Part shown: positions 5,035 through 9,518 of the stretch, one piece after another | Layout: the number at the start of each line of letters is the position of its first letter | How positions within the stretch are numbered: position 1 is the first letter of the stretch | Assembly (NCBI GenBank): GCA_964452115.1 | Contig: CAYVKY010000091.1 | Coordinates: forward strand, 1 to 9,518 | Direction of reading: 5' to 3' | Length of the DNA: 9,518 nt | Source of the DNA: CAYVKY01 sp964452115 | GTDB taxonomy: Bacteria; Bacteroidota; Ignavibacteria; Tepidaquicellales; Tepidaquicellaceae | Program-made: the position numbers and the translations under genes | Notes under the pieces: generated by a model | Database searches by the model: none | The model's input: the letters and a program-made list of their open reading frames with translations, nothing else | What the model was told of the DNA's origin: nothing

Positions 5035-6451
5035 AATGATTTTCAGGAGCATCTTTAAGGATATCGTCTTTAATTTTTAAGAGATATCCTTTTGCTGCTT
5101 CGTATTCATTCGGAATTATTCCGTCGAGTATTGCTTCTTCGATTGCCTTCTTAAGCCTGCCTACAGTCTTAGACGGGGCAAGCCCGAAGAGCGACATTAT
5201 TTCTTCCCCGCGCACAGGCGACTGGAAATTTCTCAGATTGTCTTTTTCCTGAACCTCGAGAATTCTTTTTTCGAGGATGTCGTAGTTTGAAAGGAATGAT
5301 TTAATCTTTTCCGTATTTTTCGACGTGATATCAGCGCGGCACAGCGTTAGCAGGTCTTCAAGTTCTTCTCCTGCCTCGGCTGCAAGACGCCTGATTGCCG
5401 AATCGGTTACGCCCTCATCCGATAGATGAATCGGCCTTAGATGAAGCCGTACAAGTTTTTCAACATATGGAAGCTGCTGCATCGGAAGCCTCAATCTGGT
5501 AAATATTTTTTTCAGCATTCTTGCGCCGATTTCTGCGTGTCCGTGAAAAGTCCATCCGGTTCCGGGCACAAATTTTTTTGTCTGGGGTTTTGCAACGTCG
5601 TGAAGCAGTGCAGCAAGGCGCAGCCAGATGTTATCCGATTTTAATGCAACTTTATCGAGAACCTGCAGTGTATGATAGAATACATCCTTATGATGATATT
5701 TTGACGTCTGGTCAACCCCTGCGAGATTTGATATTTCGGGGAAAATAATCTGCATCACACCCGAAAGATATGCGAGCTCTATTCCGATGGAAGGTTTCGG
5801 AGTGGCGAGCGTAAGCAAAAATTCATTAGTAATCCGTTCCTGAGAAACAATTTTATCTTTTAAACGGTCAGCCATCAGGTGCATTGCCTCAAATGTTTCG
5901 GGATGAATTGAAAAATTTAATTTTGAAGCAAATCTGATTCCCCGCAGAATCCGGAGCGGGTCGTCATCAAATGTTTTCTGAGGTTCAAGCGGCGTGCGGA
6001 GAATTTTATTTTCAATATCATCAAGCCCGTTGAAAAGGTCAATGATAGTTTTGCCTTCGTTTAGATTTAATGCGAGCGCATTTACCGTAAAATCCCTGCG
6101 TGCAAGGTCGTCCGTGATACCGGATAATTCAACTTTAGGTTTTCGCGAATCCCTGTTGTAACTTTCTTTTCTTGCGGATGAAAATTCAAGTTTACTTCCT
6201 TTGTACATTAGAAGCGCCGTTCCGAAATTTTTATATTCAGCCGACAGTTCCGTGCCTGATTCCTTTGCTGCAATTTTTGCAAACCCAATTGCATCGCCTT
6301 CAACCATAAAATCTATATCCGATGATTCAATTCCCATAATTTTATCGCGCAGATATCCGCCGACAACATAAACTTTGAAGCCGGATTTCTTCGCAATCTT
6401 TGCAATAAATTTTATAAAGGGATTTGAAATATTAATTTCCATACTCATCAT
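5027..6451 (-). CDS. cca: CCA-adding tRNA nucleotidyltransferase with HD domain
   Basis: A 474-residue class II nucleotidyltransferase. The N-terminal head has GGYLRD (31-36) and the metal-binding DIDF (Asp45, Asp47). RRDFTVNALA (118-127) and DPLRILRGIRFA (164-175) are typical of the CCA/poly(A) polymerase family, and QERITNEF (204-211) fits the neck motif. An HD phosphohydrolase domain follows, with His260, LLHD (His284, Asp285), HGH (303-305) and His337. The enzyme adds CCA to tRNA 3' ends without a template; the HD domain of relatives has phosphatase or phosphodiesterase activity. An A-adding or poly(A) polymerase cannot be excluded by sequence alone, but the absence of encoded CCA on the nearby tRNA-Ser supports tRNA work. 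ATG 6451 lies within the end of the upstream gene (20-base overlap); a second ATG at 6442 is possible. Last gene of the minus-strand operon; translation is probably coupled. Confidence 0.9.
   Translation of the reverse strand: MMSMEINISNPFIKFIAKIAKKSGFKVYVVGGYLRDKIMGIESSDIDFMVEGDAIGFAKIAAKESGTELSAEYKNFGTALLMYKGSKLEFSSARKESYNRDSRKPKVELSGITDDLARRDFTVNALALNLNEGKTIIDLFNGLDDIENKILRTPLEPQKTFDDDPLRILRGIRFASKLNFSIHPETFEAMHLMADRLKDKIVSQERITNEFLLTLATPKPSIGIELAYLSGVMQIIFPEISNLAGVDQTSKYHHKDVFYHTLQVLDKVALKSDNIWLRLAALLHDVAKPQTKKFVPGTGWTFHGHAEIGARMLKKIFTRLRLPMQQLPYVEKLVRLHLRPIHLSDEGVTDSAIRRLAAEAGEELEDLLTLCRADITSKNTEKIKSFLSNYDILEKRILEVQEKDNLRNFQSPVRGEEIMSLFGLAPSKTVGRLKKAIEEAILDGIIPNEYEAAKGYLLKIKDDILKDAPENHFI
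5057..5093 (+). terminator. Candidate terminator of the lipoprotein gene, inside the CCA gene
   Basis: AAGGATATC (5057-5065) pairs with GATATCCTT (5083-5091), and the stem extends inward by TCTT with AAGA around a bulged G. TTTT (5090-5093) ends it. It lies 22 bases after the lipoprotein stop, within the 3' coding end of the convergent gene. The U tract is short, so termination is plausible but unproven. Confidence 0.45.
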
Positions 6452-7310
6452 TTAAATAATGTTTCACCGCGATGAAATCAGGTCCATCGTCAAAATCAAA
6501 AATATAAAAATATTTTTTACGGTCAACTGTAAAAGGCAAAAAGCATCCCGAACTGTTATAAAAAGTCATTCCGTCTATATTGTATTCATCAGTAAAGTGA
6601 GTATGGCCGTGCAAGACACAATTTATTTCCGCGGCTTTAAAAGAATTTAAAACAGTATTTCTGTTATGCAGCTGCATAGTGAATCTCTCGCTGTACAGCC
6701 ATTCTTTATGAACTTCATCCGCATATTCAGGCGCCTCAAAATGAAAATGATGATGTATCAGTGCAATCTTGATCTTATGTTTTTTCAGCTCATCGCTCAT
6801 ATTTGCAAATATTTTATTCTGAATGCTGTTTACTTGTCCGTTTGAACCAATGGGGTTGAGGTTGCTATCCCATTGCATCGTGGAATTAAAACCTGCCAAT
6901 ACTATATTATTATGCAGTACTTTCAAAAAAGGATATGCACCTTCAAAATTTTCCGGTAAAATATCTTTAAAAGATTCATGAAATATTGACAGAGCCATAT
7001 CATAATCTAAATGCTTGCAAACGTAAGGAAAAAGATATCCTTTCCCGTTTTTTTTATCGGCGCCTCCGAAGATTTCGTGATTACCGGGCAATATTGTAAG
7101 TTTATCGCGGGAATAAATATTTGCATCTTTAAAAATCTGCTTAACAAATTCATAGTTTGATATCATAGGTTGATTAATCAGATCGCCCGTGATTATTATG
7201 TGACCGCATTTTTTCTCTGCAATCTCTTGCAAAAGGCTGCGGAATGATTTTTCCGCATCTTTATCATCTGCCGATAGGTGCAAATCCGATATGTGTGCAA
7301 TTCTGTACAC
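6432..7310 (-). CDS. Calcineurin-like metallophosphoesterase
   Basis: A 292-residue single-domain enzyme with every motif of the family: DLH (Asp9, His11), GDL (Asp43), GNHE (76-79), the HHH run at 186-188 and GHTH (235-238). These ligate two metal ions for phosphoester hydrolysis. There is no signal peptide, so it should act in the cytoplasm. The substrate is unknown: relatives include cyclic-nucleotide phosphodiesterases, UDP-diacylglucosamine hydrolases (LpxH) and others. It differs from a typical LpxH in length and in the long segment 80-165, so I give no symbol. The start is GTG at 7310-7308, since TAG of the upstream gene shares its last base with that GTG (TAGTG) and no better in-frame ATG exists. 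This arrangement and the overlap with the next gene indicate coupled translation. Confidence 0.9.
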   Translation of the reverse strand: MYRIAHISDLHLSADDKDAEKSFRSLLQEIAEKKCGHIIITGDLINQPMISNYEFVKQIFKDANIYSRDKLTILPGNHEIFGGADKKNGKGYLFPYVCKHLDYDMALSIFHESFKDILPENFEGAYPFLKVLHNNIVLAGFNSTMQWDSNLNPIGSNGQVNSIQNKIFANMSDELKKHKIKIALIHHHFHFEAPEYADEVHKEWLYSERFTMQLHNRNTVLNSFKAAEINCVLHGHTHFTDEYNIDGMTFYNSSGCFLPFTVDRKKYFYIFDFDDGPDFIAVKHYLNDEYGN

Positions 7311-8311
7311 TATTGCATTTCTTTGGTTGACTCTTCGCTTTTTAAAATTATCTCTCTGGCAACTTCCAGCGCCTGCAGCCCGTCTTCAAGGGTTACGAGC
7401 GGCTGGCGTGAATTTTTGATGCAGTCAATGAAGTGCTTCTGCTCTATCTTCATAGGATTTTTTTCTTTGCCTTTGTTCTTTTCATAAAGTATCGCGAGGC
7501 CGGAATCGGGCATCGTAATTGAGTTGAACTTTTTCAATCTCTTATCTTCATTTGGTACAAGGTTGAAAATCTCCGATTCATTTTCCTGAAAATCTATCGA
7601 TATATATGCACTTTTCTGGAATATCCTCATTTTCCTCATTCGCTTCTGTGAAATTCTTGAAGACGTGATATTTGCAACGCATCCGTTTTCGAATTTAATT
7701 CTCGCATTTGAAATGTCAATTTTCTGAGTAATAATCGGCACTCCGCTTGCATCAATGCTTTTAACTTTTGACTTAACGAGTGAGAGAATCAAATCAATAT
7801 CGTGTATCATTAAATCCTGAACAACCGATACGTCAGTGCCGCGGGGATTAAACTGCGCGAGTCTGTGGCATTCGATGAAAAGCGGTTTGATGTCAATGTC
7901 CTTAAGTGCAAGAAGTGCGGGATTAAACCGTTCAATATGCCCGACCTGAAAAATAATATCTTTTGTGCCAAGCACATCCCTAAGCTGCTTTGCCTCGGCG
8001 AGAGTTGCGGTTACGGGCTTTTCAACGAAAATGTTTTTTCCTTTTTCGATTGCAAGTTTTGCAATTTCGAAATGCGTCAGCGTCGGCGTGACGATGAGAG
8101 TGGTGTTTATGTTGTCGAAGTATTCATCCAGACTTCCGAATGATTTTACTTTCAACTCTGAAGAAATTTCGTAAGCGTGCTCGGTATTTACATCGTAAAT
8201 GCCCGCAAACTCGACGTCTGCATCTTCTCTGGATATTTCAAGCAGGTTTTTTATATGCATCTTTCCGAGATGCCCTGCGCCTATTAATCCTATTTTTATT
8301 TTGTCATTCAT
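7310..8311 (-). CDS. Gfo/Idh/MocA-family NAD(P)-dependent oxidoreductase
   Basis: A 333-residue protein with an N-terminal Rossmann fold (GLIGAGHLGKMH, glycines 11, 13, 16), followed by VTPTLTH (74-80) and the family signature EKPVT (97-101, catalytic-type Lys98). GHIERFNPA (124-132) and PRGTDVSVVQDLMIHDIDLI (156-175, His170 of the HD/HxxD region) define the substrate side. The family oxidises or reduces sugars and nucleotide sugars. The GHIERFNPA and MIHDIDLI pairing is what I recall from proteins annotated as UDP-N-acetylglucosamine 3-dehydrogenases (GnnA type, lipid A precursor modification), but no partner aminotransferase (GnnB) is in view, so this stays a guess. ATG 8311 follows the TAA of the upstream transporter without a gap, so both are in one operon. 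Confidence 0.85.
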   Translation of the reverse strand: MNDKIKIGLIGAGHLGKMHIKNLLEISREDADVEFAGIYDVNTEHAYEISSELKVKSFGSLDEYFDNINTTLIVTPTLTHFEIAKLAIEKGKNIFVEKPVTATLAEAKQLRDVLGTKDIIFQVGHIERFNPALLALKDIDIKPLFIECHRLAQFNPRGTDVSVVQDLMIHDIDLILSLVKSKVKSIDASGVPIITQKIDISNARIKFENGCVANITSSRISQKRMRKMRIFQKSAYISIDFQENESEIFNLVPNEDKRLKKFNSITMPDSGLAILYEKNKGKEKNPMKIEQKHFIDCIKNSRQPLVTLEDGLQALEVAREIILKSEESTKEMQ

Positions 8312-9518
8312 TTATTCGTGTCCTATTGGTTCGGAATGAATTATTACGTTATTTAATTGTTTGTAACTTTCTTTCAGATTCAGATATATTCTGCTTTCGA
8401 GTGTTGTTACTTCATCGTGAACAACATTCAGCGGGGTGTCCTTATCAAATTCACAGTTCACCGAAACTCTGATGCCGCTTTTGTTCTGAAAGATTTTTAA
8501 ATCGTGAAAATTAAGCATTGTCCTTTCGGCTGTCAGAATATTTACTACACGGTTTTTTATATCGGTTGATGAATCCGTGATGTCGTCCGACTCGAGGTAC
8601 AGGCTGCTCGGCTCATCAATGTGAATTTTTACTTCGTCGATTACAGGAAGATTGTTTTTGATTGCACTTTCGAGCGCGTCCATCTGCCTGTGCGCTGTGT
8701 CAAAGTCATTTGTGTTATCAACTTCAACGTGAAGTTCGGAAATAATTTTATCCTGAATTTTGTTCGACATAATGTCGTGGCACTTATAACCTTCTTTATT
8801 TACGATTAATCTGATTTTATCGTTTATGGTTTCATCGCTTGTTTCGACAGGTTCAGTGTGAATTATCACATCTGAATTTTCAAATTCATCCGAAATCTTT
8901 TTTTCCAGCGAATCAGTGAGGTCGTGTACTTCATAAAGCATTTTTGTGCGGGGCACTTCGATTGTGCTGTCAACAAAAAGTTTATGCGCACTGCCTCTGA
9001 GCCTGAGAGATTTGATTGATACAACACTTGAATCGCTTTTGATAATTTCTTCAACCCTGAGCCTGATGCTCCGCGGAATCCTGTCCATAAGGGAATCGAA
9101 TGCTTTTTGCGTTAATCTGAAAGTTGTAAAAATAATTACGAATGATACAAGTATTGCGCTGACAGGGTCGGCAAGCGGATGACCTTTGTAAACCGGGGGA
9201 ATTCTGAAATAAGTGAACAGCATACTGATAAGTACAACTATTGAACTCATTATATCCGATGAAAAGTGCAGTGAATCGGCTTCAAGTGCCTGCGAGCCTG
9301 TTTTTTTTGCAATTTTTGATAATGCCCGCGAACGTGAAAAGTCCACACCGATGCAGATGAGTATCGCAGCAAATGTAAATATGCTGATATCAACCGGCAC
9401 GGGATTTATAATTCTGCTGATTGCTTCATAAATCAGATACACGCACATTATGATGAGTATCAGCACCTGAAAAAGTGCTGACAGGCTTTCAATTTTCTGA
9501 TGACCGTAATTGTGGTCT
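8312..9518 (-). CDS. CDF-family cation efflux transporter with three C-terminal domains, 5' end off-window
   Basis: The frame is open to the right edge, giving 401 visible codons. It enters with DHNYGHQKIESLSALFQ, the loop after TM2 in cation diffusion facilitators, so TM1-2 lie outside; the in-frame GTG at 9466 is not the start. TM5 carries HFSSD (His84, Asp88), the HxxxD half of the metal site, and HPLADP (113-118) precedes TM6. CDF proteins export Zn, Co, Mn or Fe by proton exchange as dimers; the metal cannot be told. Beyond the membrane part lie three tandem ferredoxin-like dimerisation domains (about 152-225, 231-304, 319-399) instead of one. Each has a VHDLTDSLEKKI-like helix and ends alike: IIHTEP, KIHIDEP, IIHSEP. 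Copies 2 and 3 begin with CHDIM and FHDLK. First visible gene of the operon; its promoter is off-window. Confidence 0.9.
   Translation of the reverse strand, partial: DHNYGHQKIESLSALFQVLILIIMCVYLIYEAISRIINPVPVDISIFTFAAILICIGVDFSRSRALSKIAKKTGSQALEADSLHFSSDIMSSIVVLISMLFTYFRIPPVYKGHPLADPVSAILVSFVIIFTTFRLTQKAFDSLMDRIPRSIRLRVEEIIKSDSSVVSIKSLRLRGSAHKLFVDSTIEVPRTKMLYEVHDLTDSLEKKISDEFENSDVIIHTEPVETSDETINDKIRLIVNKEGYKCHDIMSNKIQDKIISELHVEVDNTNDFDTAHRQMDALESAIKNNLPVIDEVKIHIDEPSSLYLESDDITDSSTDIKNRVVNILTAERTMLNFHDLKIFQNKSGIRVSVNCEFDKDTPLNVVHDEVTTLESRIYLNLKESYKQLNNVIIHSEPIGHE

Noticed and set aside
9464..9466. GTG as the start of the CDF transporter
   Set aside because: The frame continues upstream to the edge and encodes the conserved CDF motif DHNYGHQKIESLSALFQ, so the real start is off-window.

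Overview
The window is most consistent with a chromosomal segment from an AT-rich member of the Bacteroidota/Ignavibacteriota (FCB) group. Four things point that way. A promoter upstream of the B12 riboswitch has the Bacteroidota form (TTG, 20 bases, TATTTTTG). Leaders are A/T-rich and mostly lack clear Shine-Dalgarno sites. A lipoprotein carries Asp-Glu soon after its lipobox cysteine and resembles BtuG, a B12-binding surface protein known from Bacteroides. Short hairpin repeats fill the intergenic spaces. The phylum is an inference and the genus cannot be named. No phage, plasmid, transposase or CRISPR genes are visible.

Layout. Positions 1-1436 hold a tRNA-Leu(UAG) cut by the left edge, a small Cys-rich protein on the minus strand, a divergent MarR-type regulator with its own terminator, two TTCCCAAG-type hairpin repeats, and tRNA-Ser(GCU) with a terminator. 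Positions 1437-3071 hold two adjacent hairpins at the 3' end of a secreted 474-residue protein of unknown function (minus strand). Positions 3072-3730 are a 660-base divergent spacer made largely of repeats: a diverged copy of a 28-base palindrome, six hairpins spaced every 48-50 bases, and a third TTCCCAAG hairpin. Positions 3682-5093 form a complete one-gene B12 regulon: promoter, cobalamin aptamer, intrinsic terminator with a competing antiterminator pairing, a BtuG-like lipoprotein, and a candidate terminator. Positions 5027-9518 are a tight minus-strand operon, transcribed as CDF metal transporter (5' end off-window), Gfo/Idh/MocA oxidoreductase, metallophosphoesterase, CCA-adding enzyme. 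Its junctions are 0 bases, a 1-base overlap and a 20-base overlap.

How the parts fit. When B12 is plentiful the riboswitch should end transcription before the lipoprotein; when it is scarce the lipoprotein is made and probably helps capture corrinoids at the outer membrane. No TonB receptor gene (btuB) accompanies it here. The minus-strand operon mixes metal efflux, nucleotide-sugar or sugar oxidation, phosphoester hydrolysis and tRNA 3'-end maturation. The tRNA-Ser gene does not encode CCA, so a CCA-adding activity is needed. The most interesting items are the self-contained B12 switch with its orphan lipoprotein, the six-hairpin array with a compensatory base-pair change, the nested hairpin repeat, and a CDF transporter with three C-terminal domain copies.
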